Shown one piece after another: positions 11,001 to 17,897 of a stretch of 36,289 bases of DNA. The notes below the pieces were generated by a model that was not told where the DNA came from, made no database searches, and saw nothing but the letters and a program-made list of their open reading frames with translations. The position numbers and the translations under genes are program-made. Each line of letters begins with the position of its first letter. The stretch's first letter is position 1. Location: NCBI GenBank assembly GCA_903854235.1, contig CAINVV010000112.1, positions 1-36,289 on the forward strand, given 5' to 3'. Source of the stretch: an uncultured Bacteroidia bacterium. Its GTDB lineage: Bacteria > Bacteroidota > Bacteroidia > Bacteroidales > Prolixibacteraceae.

Positions 11001-12923
11001 CCCTCCGCCCAGATCGTAATTAATTGAATAGATGCCTTCAGGAACGTAATAGGTTTGCCCTGAACCTGTGTATCCAAAATTTTGGTAGTAACCGCAGGGA
11101 TTGGTTCCGACGGGGGTAGAATAGTTCACGACGGCTCCATTGATTCCGGAAGCAACATTCACTGTAATATCCGCTGGCGCGGTAATCTGCAGGCAGGGGT
11201 TGAAAGTGAATCCCGTTTTGCTGGCCGAGCCACCCAAAGTAGTTACACTTACACTTCCTGAGGTACCATTTGCCACGACAGCAGAAATGCTGGTTGAAGA
11301 GACGACCGTAAAGGAGATCGGAGCTGATCCTCCAAAAGTTACGGAAGTAGCTCCTGTAAATCCGGTTCCGGAAATTACGACCGTTTGTTGGGTGGTCGCC
11401 GATGCCGGCGTGAAGGAGTTGATAACTGGGGACGGTAGGAAGGTGAACCCGGAACGTGAAGCGGTTCCGCCTGGTGTGGTAACACTAATGCTGCCAGATG
11501 CCCCGGCGGCTACGACAGCAGTGATACTCGTGGTTGAAACCACATTGAACGAAGTCGCCGGAGTGCCACCAAAACTTACAGCAGTTGCCCCTCCAAGATC
11601 GGTTCCGGTAATGGTTACCGTAGCCCCTGCAGCTGCCGTTAACGGAGCAAAGGAAGTGATAACAGGTGGTACCAGCGTGGTCACATCGATGACATTGCTT
11701 TCATCACTTGAACCACCAGCATTCACAGCTTTCAACTTGTATTTATAGGCCGTTCCGGATGCCAAACCTGTTATAATTTTAGTGGCCGTCGGGGCGGAAA
11801 TGGTAAAGGGAGATCCTGCAACTTGATTGACAAAATTATCGGACGAAACGTAGAGTGAATAACTCGAGGCGCCGGACACTGTATTCCAGTTGGCCGTGAA
11901 ACCACCCACGGCAATACCTGTTGCAGCAGAAGCAGTTGGAGCTGCTGGTAGGGTAGTTACACCTACTACATTGCTATATCCTCCAGTTCCTTTGGCATTG
12001 ACAACTTTAACCTTGTATTGGTAGCTGGTTCCCGGACTCAGACTGGCTATGACCTTGTTAACACCGGGAGGTGCAACCGTAAATGGAGAACCAGTAATTT
12101 GGGTTGCAAAATTATCGGCCGAAACTTCAAGGATATAATTGGTTACATCGGATTCTGAACTCCAGTTGGCAGTAAAACCCGCCGTGCTTATCGCGGAGGC
12201 TGCAGTTGCAACGGGTACAGGAATGGATGAATAGATAAAAACCAATCCATTGGGCGGATATACTGTTGCAGAAAATGTGCAATAGGCAGCACTGACTGTA
12301 CTGGTTGTGGTGGTCCAGTTATTCCCTGTCGTACGACAAACTATGTCCGAATTCGAACTTCCCGCAAGACCAACCTGGGTAGAACTGGTAGACCCCATAT
12401 TGCTTTCAGATCCATAACAATACTTTATTTGGTTGGTAGTTTCGAACAACTTAATTTGGAAATTGAGAATCGCACTTGGGTCACCCAACAAGGTGAAATT
12501 CTTGTATTGCACGGTTAATATCCTGAACGGGGCAATTCCTTCCGTTTTGTAGCTAAATTCACTCGTTGGGATCACATAAAGATCAGCTCCGAAGGCACAC
12601 AGGACCCTACCCGTGGCAATGGACTCTAAAGGATTATAATAATAAGGAATCAGATTTTCAGATCCTAACCCAATAAAACCATTGGTGCTAGCTCCGAAAG
12701 TAGTATAATCCAAACCATTGTATCCAAAGGTAAAACCAATAGGAAGTGTGCTGTAATAACTATCATCCTCGTCCAATCCCGACAAAACGGTTCCGCCGGT
12801 AATGTTTGTATAAATCTGTCCGGTTTGCTGGCTGAATGAGTAATTGCTTATCTGGGCATTTAACGGACTGCTAAAAATTGCCATAAGCAACAACATCAAA
12901 AAACCATAATGAATCTTTTCCAT
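5034..12923 (-). CDS. Giant multidomain T9SS-secreted surface protein with glycine-rich insertion
   Basis: A 2629-residue secreted protein. Signal peptide at 1-24 (ends PLNAQ). Approximate order: N-terminal beta domain 25-235; two Fn3 domains 237-417; two IPT/TIG domains 418-580; first half of a HYR domain 580-608 (APADITVNV); a glycine-rich domain 608-873; the HYR second half (VTYTVTDGLGNS) to ~920; a third IPT/TIG 921-1003; Ig-like adhesin repeats 1003-1548, including two copies of a block with NLDF.VN.SE and GDLD..GI; Fn3/PKD-like modules to ~1850; MBG/YDG repeats ~1858-2350 (KIYNG, KVYG, KTYG, KIYDG); and a type A Por secretion tail at ~2547-2629 beginning VSVYPNPL. The tail should direct export by the type IX system and attachment or release at the surface. 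The domain set suggests adhesion; no catalytic domain is seen. The beta-barrel gene follows in the same unit. Confidence 0.9.
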   Translation of the reverse strand: MEKIHYGFLMLLLMAIFSSPLNAQISNYSFSQQTGQIYTNITGGTVLSGLDEDDSYYSTLPIGFTFGYNGLDYTTFGASTNGFIGLGSENLIPYYYNPLESIATGRVLCAFGADLYVIPTSEFSYKTEGIAPFRILTVQYKNFTLLGDPSAILNFQIKLFETTNQIKYCYGSESNMGSTSSTQVGLAGSSNSDIVCRTTGNNWTTTTSTVSAAYCTFSATVYPPNGLVFIYSSIPVPVATAASAISTAGFTANWSSESDVTNYILEVSADNFATQITGSPFTVAPPGVNKVIASLSPGTSYQYKVKVVNAKGTGGYSNVVGVTTLPAAPTASAATGIAVGGFTANWNTVSGASSYSLYVSSDNFVNQVAGSPFTISAPTATKIITGLASGTAYKYKLKAVNAGGSSDESNVIDVTTLVPPVITSFAPLTAAAGATVTITGTDLGGATAVSFGGTPATSFNVVSTTSITAVVAAGASGSISVTTPGGTASRSGFTFLPSPVINSFTPASATTQQTVVISGTGFTGATSVTFGGSAPISFTVVSSTSISAVVANGTSGSVSVTTLGGSASKTGFTFNPCLQITAPADITVNVASGINGAVVNYSTPVGTNPCGYYQNFGYTGSGQTYYVPEGIYSINYDLGGGAGGSGIWPYSDPNTGQYMGIYYDIPGGYGGNITGTFAVTPGTAINVFVGDRGQSPHYSNSGSSYNGGGNMGAIQGGNLYAFGGHGGGATDLRIGGTALTDRVVVAGGGGGGGGGASPSSYYTGGGSGGGLSGAAGYGQPTNGGGGGSQIAGGIAGGGGVCPGTTAGTLGIGGDGGSTPGNGNGPGNPGGGGGGGYYGGGGGYWGGGGGGSNYPTAGTQGSNSGSGYATIGYTLGGVPNTTRTAGLASGANFPLGVTMVTYTVTDGLGNSKSATFKVTVNRIPAVTDFAPAIASNGQTVTITGTDFTGVTAVTFGGTPATSFTVDSPTSITAVVGAGSSGNVSVTTPGGTATKAGFIWTILPTPTISSALVPTDGTYKPGDNLDFIVNYSENVFVNTGSGVPTLPLILNSGTVNASYISGSGTTALLFRYTVAAGDLDPNGITIGSSIARNGGTMKSNLGMDASLVLAGVGSTANVRVDGVAPTALFSFGSNALKIGESTVVTITFSEAATGFSNANLTVPNGALNTMSSADGSLTWTGIFTPSANVENAVNQITLNYSGIADQLGNSGSGSVNSPNFSIDTKSPVVTLVPAGTAGGDAFVNVAERTAGFNVVAQSSEATGRLYVVPSSTANTLAAITAASIGSAASAGANVNTTISISANNAGVTDGTSYNVYAIDGAGNISLMSDTAFTADISSPVPPAITSPSNGFSSNDNTPAINGMAEANSTVTIFVDGVANGTTTADAAGNWSYTPAVNLGDGPHTLRAICTDAAGNNSAGSGNISLTIDTTPPSVSSVSVPANGTFTVGQNLDFTVNFSEMVFLSGGTPYLTLIIGGNLVHAVNISGSGTSSLVFRYTTVAGDLDTDGIAVGASISPNGSTIRDAAGNGAVMSLNNVGSLAGVKVDAIATPSTQASEVVFSAIQCYQMNISWTIGDGSKRVVFVKASNAGTVTPAINTTYTASPVFANGSLVGSGWYCVYNGTGTSVTITGLTMGTSYLAEVFEYNGPAGSEKYMAATSSNNPGSQITLFCINPTNGGTISSDQNGCTPFDPLGLTSALLPSGHTGVLEYKWQVSSTSGTTGFSDLAGSNSASYDPGPITVTSWYKRLARVACMSDWSGAAESNAVRMTVFPASVGGSITGGVSPITYGDATGNMTLAGQVGTVVKWQKMVGSGSWMDIVSTSTTYSETPTSAGTWSYRAVVKSGLCSEAYANPISIVVKRKTLLVTADNKAKIYNGVVYNPFTVTYNGFIAGENEAVLGGALIFSGTALTAVNVGVSYSITPDGLTSGNYDITFVTGYMDIVRRPLFVTATGPFREFGSELIPGQYSNYFVSNATGGGKEVVTDVTLTPDATGGDAYAPAGASYVVMPSKATGANGFKESNYAVTYFPFYGYVSKRNLLITAENKSKVYGAALPAFTVTYSGLVNGDKAPKTLPTIGTFATSSSPVAIYPISLYGAADPNYTISYAPAILTINPAAIVVAADGQSKTYGTSDPQLTYAATPALLASDHFTGALARLQGEAVGTYAINIGYLSAGPNYTISFVGKSLTITPKSLTIGNPVVTGLKIYDGSTKANVGPGLLQGLAPGDENFVTPVVVANYSSKNVEKGKTINIAYSLTGPASGNYIRPTDAVVPNGEIVPKQLSISNTLVTSNKMVDGNTTAVVVSAGSLSGVEPDDAGNISVSAIANFNDASAGTGKTITVAYTLGGSAATNYLVPANLLITGAKISEKVVIFNAVLSTTSGCQGSSLDLSYTVLSGNPVQFQVLYGSAALAQGFQNSGYTNLPSVGTSGTVTIPIPAGTPYGTYPASIQFRNELGVASDLYNFQFVVNVPSDYIVAKFDDVILCNNESNTFTGFQWYKNGTIIDGATKQYYSDPAGLVGAYSVKLTTNNGISFNTCPKVLNIPLKKKVTVSVYPNPLKVNQTSMVKIDGLSDEELQGAVMSIFNIQGVQIYSTKKVELLNSLNLQNQDGIYVGHVITSNGNDYSYRMVLVK
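10160..11100 (-). other. Region coding the ALK/LTK-like glycine-rich domain inside a HYR domain
   Basis: This part of the giant gene encodes residues ~608-921. It starts GYTGSGQTYYVPEGIYSI, the usual entry strand of the glycine-rich domain found in ALK/LTK receptors and bacterial secreted proteins (PF12810-like), then runs through many Gly tracts (up to nine in a row, GGGGGGGGG) interspersed with Tyr/Ser/Asn, and ends in SGYATIGYTL. The HYR sequence resumes straight afterwards. The DNA is correspondingly rich in CCN repeats on the plus strand and so creates long spurious frames. Confidence 0.75.
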
Positions 12924-12996
12924 TCCAATAAATATTTACCTTCCTACTCTATTAAAGGATTTTCGGAAACTCCTGAGGGGGTCAATCTTCTTCGGG

Positions 12997-13004
12997 CAAA
13001 ACTA
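12997..13004 (-). promoter_or_regulatory. -7 box for the giant surface protein
   Basis: On the minus strand this reads TAGTTTTG followed by C, matching the Bacteroidota -7 consensus TAnnTTTG. It lies 74 bases upstream of the ATG at 12923. A well-spaced TTG at -33 is not evident. The rest of the 335-base gap up to the TPR regulator holds that gene's terminator and nothing else recognisable. Confidence 0.45.
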
Positions 13005-13176
13005 ATCCCCTCTTGCCAATACCTACAGAAAACCCAATGGGACAAAAAGTGGACAATTTCTAAATAATTAAAACATTTGCTATATTTATTTGTTATTAAG
13101 CCCTTTAATAAATATCATAGCTTTTTTCTAAAGTCAGTTTTCTCCAGAGCAAAGGCTAAACCAACTTCTTCGTTAT

Positions 13177-13220
13177 AAAAAAACACCCCCTGGAAAATCG
13201 AAAACGGTTTTCCAGGGGGT
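13177..13220 (-). terminator. Intrinsic terminator of the TPR-PAS-LuxR gene
   Basis: ACCCCCTGGAAAA (13185-13197) pairs with TTTTCCAGGGGGT (13208-13220), a 13-bp stem with a 10-base loop. On the minus strand a run of T follows the stem at 13183-13177 after GT. It stands 38 bases past the stop codon at 13259. Confidence 0.85.
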
Positions 13221-13258
13221 AAAGCAAGGAGAGCTTGCGCTCTTGCGGAGAAAATCAG

Positions 13259-15763
13259 CTAGATGTTTTGCAGGAAAGTCACCAGGTTGGTCTCCCGATC
13301 AATTTCGAGTTTCTGCCGAAGGCGCAGGCGCGCCTTTTTAAGGGCTTCATCCGACTGAAAAGTGATTTGAGCAATTTCCTTGCTGCTCATGTTCAGCTTT
13401 AGAAACGCACAAATTTTTCTGTCATTGGCAGTAAGGGTTGGAAATTGGGTGTTCAACTTTTCGTAGAAAGAGTTGTGTACTTTTTCAAACAGGATCTCAA
13501 ATTCATCCCAGTTGGAATTGTATGACAATCGCTTGTAATCTGAAATCAACGAATTGATCTTTTGTCTTCCTTCGGCATCGGCATTTTTTTCAATATCCTG
13601 CAAACGTTCGATTGTTCTGGCATCCCTTTCTGAGTTTTGAATCAATTTTAGCGTTGCTGCCGTTACCGATTTCTGGTTGGATTCCAATTCCCTGCCAATT
13701 CTAACTATTTCCAATTCCATCAGTTTGGCTTTCTCTGCCTCCACCTCTTTCAGGGCGAGTTCTGCCTTGCGGCGTTCGGTGATGTCATCGCTGCAAACCA
13801 ATACTCCTTCAATTTTGTTCTTTTGATAATAAGGGAGGTAGGTTGTTTGGAGCAACCGATGACTGCCATCCATTCTCAGCAGCGGATTTTCAAAAGTTAC
13901 CGATTTGCCTTCCAACGATTTGAGAAGGTTTGGATAGGCAAGTTCGAAATTTTCATAGGCCAGAATTTCTTTTGGATTTTTGCCATAAATTTCAGTTTTC
14001 CGCTTGCTGAAGATCTCTGCGTATCTGCCATTGGCAAAAACGTATTTCAAATCGGTATCAAGCAGGGAGATGAATACAGGGATATTGTCTGTAATCTGAA
14101 TCAACAAATTTTCTCTTTCTTCCACCTGGTTCTTGGCAATATGAAGTTGTTCATTGGATTGCAACAGCTCTTCATTGATCGCATGATACTCCTCGTTCAA
14201 TTCTTCTATATCATGTTTTTGTTGGGTCAAAATTAGGTTGGTCTTGTTTTTAAACCGGGAGGACCGAAACAGAAAAATGGCCAGAAAAAGCATGAGTAAA
14301 AAACCAATGATCAGGGCAAAAATAACAATCGTCTGCTGTCTCGATCTGGCCGCATGCAACGCTTCGTCCTTTTGATACTGAAGTTCAGTTGCCTGCTTCT
14401 CTTTTTCAAACTCATAGGTAAATTCGAGTTCCGTAATCTTCTTAATATTCTTCTCGCTGAAAATACTGTCATTCAAGGCATGAAACTGTTGGTTGTGAAG
14501 GAGTGCATTTCTAAAATCACCGCTGGCAGCATAAATTTCCGAAAGTTGCTTATGTTCCTCTTTTTGAAAGTCCAGTGCCATTAATTCATCTGCAAGTGCA
14601 AGGCTTTTCAGGGTGTAACTCAAGGCTGCCGGATACTTTTTCTGCTTCAGGTAAATGGCTCCAATCTGGCTCATCGCCTCACTGGTCTGACGCCTGTTCC
14701 CAGTTTCCTCTGCCATTTTTTGTGCCTTGGTGTAGTTGAACATCGCTTTCTCCAATTCACCCTGTTGCTTGTAAAAGTCCCCGATAAACACCAAGATATT
14801 GACCGTTAATGGCTTGTCCTTGATCTCTTCACAAATGGTCAGCGCTTTTTGAAAGAAGGTGATCGCTTCCAAATTGTTTGTTTTCTGGTAAGTGGTTCCA
14901 ATATTCCCCAAGCTGGTGGCAATCTTAGCTTTATGATTCAGTTCTTCTGCAATTTTTAGTGCTTTTTGGTAATTTTCAAGCGCTTTGGGATAATCCAATT
15001 GGGCAAGGTAGATACCTCCAATATTTGTCAGACCCGAAAAAATGTAAGGTTTATCCATTTTCTCCTCTTTGTTTTTTAAATATTTCTGAAAATTCTCCAA
15101 AGCCAGTGGGTAATTTCCCTGATAGGCATAGATGATGCCCAAACTATTTAAACAGTTGGCCATTTCCGAATCATCTTTCAACTCTTCATACAATTGATAG
15201 GCTTTCTGGTAACCATCGATCGACTGCAAATATTTTCCTTCACTGCGGTAGAGGGCCGACAGATTTGTGAACACCTTGGCTAGCTCTTGTCTGGCTTTCA
15301 GCTCCGTATATAGATTGATCGCCCTTTGAAAACTTTCGATGGCTCTAGAATTTTCTTCATGTGCTTTGTAGGTAATTCCCAACCAATTCAAATATTTTGC
15401 CATTGCAGCCTTGTCGTTGCCCTCACCTGCCATTTTAATGGCTTTTTGCATGTATTCAATGGCAAGTCCCTTGTCACTTTTGGTACAGGACATACCGATC
15501 AGCCATAAACTTGCCGCATTTCCCTTCAAATAATGAATCTTTTCGGCCATTTCATTCGACCGGGTGGCATATTCCTTCATCTTACCGGGATCCTTGCTGT
15601 AGCTATTGGCTATCTTGTTTAGCAAATTTACTTTGGCTGAATCATCCAACTGATGAGTCTTTAAAAGATTGATAAGGCTGTCGGTCTTTGCATTTTGTCC
15701 ACACAAAGTCCCAGTTGCAAAAAAAATTAGGAGGAGCAACAAGAATCTCATTCGCCTGTTCAT
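13259..15763 (-). CDS. Membrane-bound TPR-PAS regulator with LuxR-like output
   Basis: An 834-residue sensor-regulator. An N-terminal signal/hydrophobic stretch (MRFLLLLLIFFATGTLCGQ) leads to about nine tetratricopeptide repeats (residues ~40-420; e.g. YLNWLGITYKAHEE, LNSLGIIYAYQGN, YQKALKIAEEL) expected in the periplasm. One membrane helix follows at ~478-500 (IVIFALIIGFLLMLFLAIFL), then a coiled coil, a PAS domain at ~551-664 closing with the typical DDITERRKAE, a second coiled coil, and a C-terminal module at ~752-834 with a helix-turn-helix (LTANDRKICAFLKLNMSSKEIA). The same C-terminal module ends the regulator at 20169-21161. It is likely a one-component regulator whose output domain binds DNA at the membrane. 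The targets are unknown; the giant surface-protein gene lies immediately downstream but has its own -7 box and a terminator in between. Confidence 0.85.
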   Translation of the reverse strand: MNRRMRFLLLLLIFFATGTLCGQNAKTDSLINLLKTHQLDDSAKVNLLNKIANSYSKDPGKMKEYATRSNEMAEKIHYLKGNAASLWLIGMSCTKSDKGLAIEYMQKAIKMAGEGNDKAAMAKYLNWLGITYKAHEENSRAIESFQRAINLYTELKARQELAKVFTNLSALYRSEGKYLQSIDGYQKAYQLYEELKDDSEMANCLNSLGIIYAYQGNYPLALENFQKYLKNKEEKMDKPYIFSGLTNIGGIYLAQLDYPKALENYQKALKIAEELNHKAKIATSLGNIGTTYQKTNNLEAITFFQKALTICEEIKDKPLTVNILVFIGDFYKQQGELEKAMFNYTKAQKMAEETGNRRQTSEAMSQIGAIYLKQKKYPAALSYTLKSLALADELMALDFQKEEHKQLSEIYAASGDFRNALLHNQQFHALNDSIFSEKNIKKITELEFTYEFEKEKQATELQYQKDEALHAARSRQQTIVIFALIIGFLLMLFLAIFLFRSSRFKNKTNLILTQQKHDIEELNEEYHAINEELLQSNEQLHIAKNQVEERENLLIQITDNIPVFISLLDTDLKYVFANGRYAEIFSKRKTEIYGKNPKEILAYENFELAYPNLLKSLEGKSVTFENPLLRMDGSHRLLQTTYLPYYQKNKIEGVLVCSDDITERRKAELALKEVEAEKAKLMELEIVRIGRELESNQKSVTAATLKLIQNSERDARTIERLQDIEKNADAEGRQKINSLISDYKRLSYNSNWDEFEILFEKVHNSFYEKLNTQFPTLTANDRKICAFLKLNMSSKEIAQITFQSDEALKKARLRLRQKLEIDRETNLVTFLQNI

Positions 15764-15797
15764 GGGTGTAAATTTTGTTTTTTTGTTGGCAAGGAAA

Positions 15798-15836
15798 ACC
15801 CTCGATGATCAAGCATTCGAGGGTAAAGGAACCCTC
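15798..15836 (-). promoter_or_regulatory. Leader repeats (three GAGGGT copies) upstream of the TPR regulator
   Basis: ACCCTCGA (15798-15805) and TCGAGGGT (15817-15824) form an 8-bp dyad, and a further ACCCTCG lies at 15831-15837. On the minus strand the result is CGAGGGTTCCTT and CGAGGGTTTTCCTT flanking an inverted copy, 35-75 bases upstream of the ATG. It may be an autoregulatory operator or a leader hairpin. The rest of the 284-base gap to glmS shows only the -7 box noted separately. Confidence 0.35.
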
Positions 15837-15888
15837 GCTTCCAATCATCGAATATTTCTCTAAGTGCAGGATTTCAATGGTTATTCAG

Positions 15889-15896
15889 CAAAATTA
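15889..15896 (-). promoter_or_regulatory. -7 box for the TPR regulator
   Basis: The minus strand reads TAATTTTG followed by C, matching TAnnTTTG. It is 126 bases upstream of the start at 15763, which places the dyad at 15798-15824 inside the transcribed leader. No clear -33 TTG was found. Confidence 0.4.
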
Positions 15897-16047
15897 ATTC
15901 ATTTAGTGAAATAGCCTTGGAATAAGGAAAACAGATGCTGAATAATCACAAAAATTTAACGAACTGCAGTTGAACATGAGCGAGAATGAACCGGGAAAGC
16001 CGAAATTACTCATTTTCAGAAATATATTAAAAGGATTGACGGACCGA

Positions 16048-17886
16048 TTACTCGACGGTAACGGATTTGGCGAGGTTCCTGGGTTGGTCTACATCGCATC
16101 CGCGCATCACGGCTAGGTAATAGGCAAACAACTGCAGCGGAACGATGGCGAGTAAAGGGGTGACTGCAGGATGGGATTCAGGAATTTCAAAAATATCATG
16201 GACCATCTCTTTCAGGATTAGGTCACCTTCTGTCACTACCGCGATGAGATTCCCTTTTCTGGCTTTAACCTCCTGAATGTTGCTGACAATTTTTTCGTAA
16301 TAGTGGTCTTTGGGAGCAACCACCACCACAGGAAGATTGTCGTCGACCAAAGCGATCGGACCGTGTTTCATCTCTCCGGCTGCATATCCCTCAGCGTGGA
16401 GGTAGGAGATCTCCTTGAGCTTGAGCGCCCCCTCAAGTGCAACCGGGAAGAGCACTCCCCTGCCAAGATAAAGGGCATTGGTGGCATCCTTGTATTTCGC
16501 GGCAATCTCCTTGATTTTCAGATGACCTTCCAGAATCGTTGAAATTTTTCCAGGAATAGCAGCCAATTCCGCGATAATTTCGTGGTAAAGTTCTACATCC
16601 AGCTCTCCTTTGGCAAAGGCCAGTTTGATGGCAAAAAGGGTTAACACAGTGACCTGTGCAGTAAAAGCCTTGGTAGAGGCAACCCCAATTTCAACTCCTG
16701 CGTGGGTATAAACCCCAGCATCCGTCTCCCGGGCGATGGATGATCCCACCACATTGCAGACGCCCAGAATGGTTGCACCCTTCTCTTTGGCCATCCTCAG
16801 TGCCACCAGGGTATCCGAGGTCTCTCCACTCTGACTGATAGCAATTACCACGTCATCCGAGGAGAGGATCGGGTTGCGGTAACGAAATTCGGAGGCATAC
16901 TCCACCTCAACCGGAATCCTGGCATAGGTCTCAATCAGGTATTCTCCAACCAGCGCCGCATGCCATGAGGTTCCGCAACCAATCAGTATGATTCGTTTTG
17001 CTTTCACAATTTGAGGGAATACATCCAGCAAACCACCGAGTACAATGGATTCCCGGTTGGCAGAAACACGCCCCCTGAACGTATCTTCAATGGTAATAGG
17101 CTGTTCAAATATTTCCTTGAGCATAAAATGTTCGAAATCGCCTTTTTCGATTTCGCCCAGAGTGCGATTGACCCTCGATATCTGAAAGGATGCCGGCTTG
17201 TCTTCTGCGGTTTTCAGAACCAAGCTATTTTTTGAGATAATGGCCAGATCATTGTCATTCAAATAAATAACATTTTTAGTATGACCAATGAGCGGTGTTG
17301 CATCTGACGCCACAAAATATTCTCCTTCGCCAATGCCAATCACCAATGGACTTCCGCGCCTCGCAACGATCAGTTCCTCTGGCACATCGTTACAAAGGAC
17401 CGCTATTCCAAATGCACCTACTACACTGGAAAGTGCCAACCGGATGGCCATCTCCGGACTTACTTCCTCACCTTTTCCATAATAGAATTCAATCAGGTTG
17501 ACCAAAACTTCCGTATCTGTTTCGGACTGAAAGGCATAACCTTCTTTGACCAGTTCAGACTTTAACAAAGCATAATTTTCGATGATCCCATTGTGAACCA
17601 GGGCAAATTGTCCGTTCATAGACCGATGAGGATGGGCATTCGAATCATTGGGTTCGCCGTGGGTGGCCCATCGGGTATGGGCTATTCCGACACTTCCTTC
17701 TGCCTCTTTTGACAACAGGTGAGCCTCCAGGTCCGAAACCCGTCCCTTGCACTTGTGAATTTGGAGGCTTTTGCCTGCCAAGGCAATTCCGGCCGAATCA
17801 TATCCTCTGTATTCCAATCGCTTAAGTCCCTGAATCAAGAATGGGAGGGCATTATTGCTCCCGGCATATCCAACTATTCCACACAT
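16048..17886 (-). CDS. glmS: Glutamine--fructose-6-phosphate aminotransferase
   Basis: A complete 612-residue GlmS. It converts fructose-6-phosphate and glutamine to glucosamine-6-phosphate, the first step to UDP-GlcNAc for peptidoglycan and lipid A, in the cytoplasm. The N-terminal glutaminase domain (1 to ~230) begins MCGIVGYAG, leaving Cys2 as the nucleophile after Met removal, followed by GYDSAGIAL and HTRWATHG. Two SIS domains follow (~285-430, with GCGTSWHA and SQSGETSDT; ~455-600, with LGRG and EGALKLKEISY). The C-terminus DQPRNLAKSVTVE is the strongly conserved family ending. It starts 11 bases after the DUF4954 gene and is evidently in one operon with it. There is no sign of a glmS ribozyme upstream, as expected outside Firmicutes. 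Confidence 0.98.
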   Translation of the reverse strand: MCGIVGYAGSNNALPFLIQGLKRLEYRGYDSAGIALAGKSLQIHKCKGRVSDLEAHLLSKEAEGSVGIAHTRWATHGEPNDSNAHPHRSMNGQFALVHNGIIENYALLKSELVKEGYAFQSETDTEVLVNLIEFYYGKGEEVSPEMAIRLALSSVVGAFGIAVLCNDVPEELIVARRGSPLVIGIGEGEYFVASDATPLIGHTKNVIYLNDNDLAIISKNSLVLKTAEDKPASFQISRVNRTLGEIEKGDFEHFMLKEIFEQPITIEDTFRGRVSANRESIVLGGLLDVFPQIVKAKRIILIGCGTSWHAALVGEYLIETYARIPVEVEYASEFRYRNPILSSDDVVIAISQSGETSDTLVALRMAKEKGATILGVCNVVGSSIARETDAGVYTHAGVEIGVASTKAFTAQVTVLTLFAIKLAFAKGELDVELYHEIIAELAAIPGKISTILEGHLKIKEIAAKYKDATNALYLGRGVLFPVALEGALKLKEISYLHAEGYAAGEMKHGPIALVDDNLPVVVVAPKDHYYEKIVSNIQEVKARKGNLIAVVTEGDLILKEMVHDIFEIPESHPAVTPLLAIVPLQLFAYYLAVMRGCDVDQPRNLAKSVTVE

Positions 17887-17897
17887 TTCTCTGATTA

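Noticed and set aside
10172-11077. Several open frames in other phases across the glycine-rich region
   Set aside because: They arise from the GGN/CCN-rich DNA encoding polyglycine tracts and contain only low-complexity Val/Ala/Met or His/Arg stretches.
9990-11660. Possible CRISPR-like or tandem DNA repeats
   Set aside because: The repetition is that of coding IPT/TIG domains and glycine tracts; units are ~240 bases and diverged, without spacers.
11140-11748. Long plus-strand open frame (202 codons) opposite the giant gene
   Set aside because: It mirrors the IPT/TIG repeats of the giant protein; the Val/Pro/Ala-rich composition is what the reverse complement of Thr/Gly/Ala-rich repeats gives. 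No family resemblance or start context.
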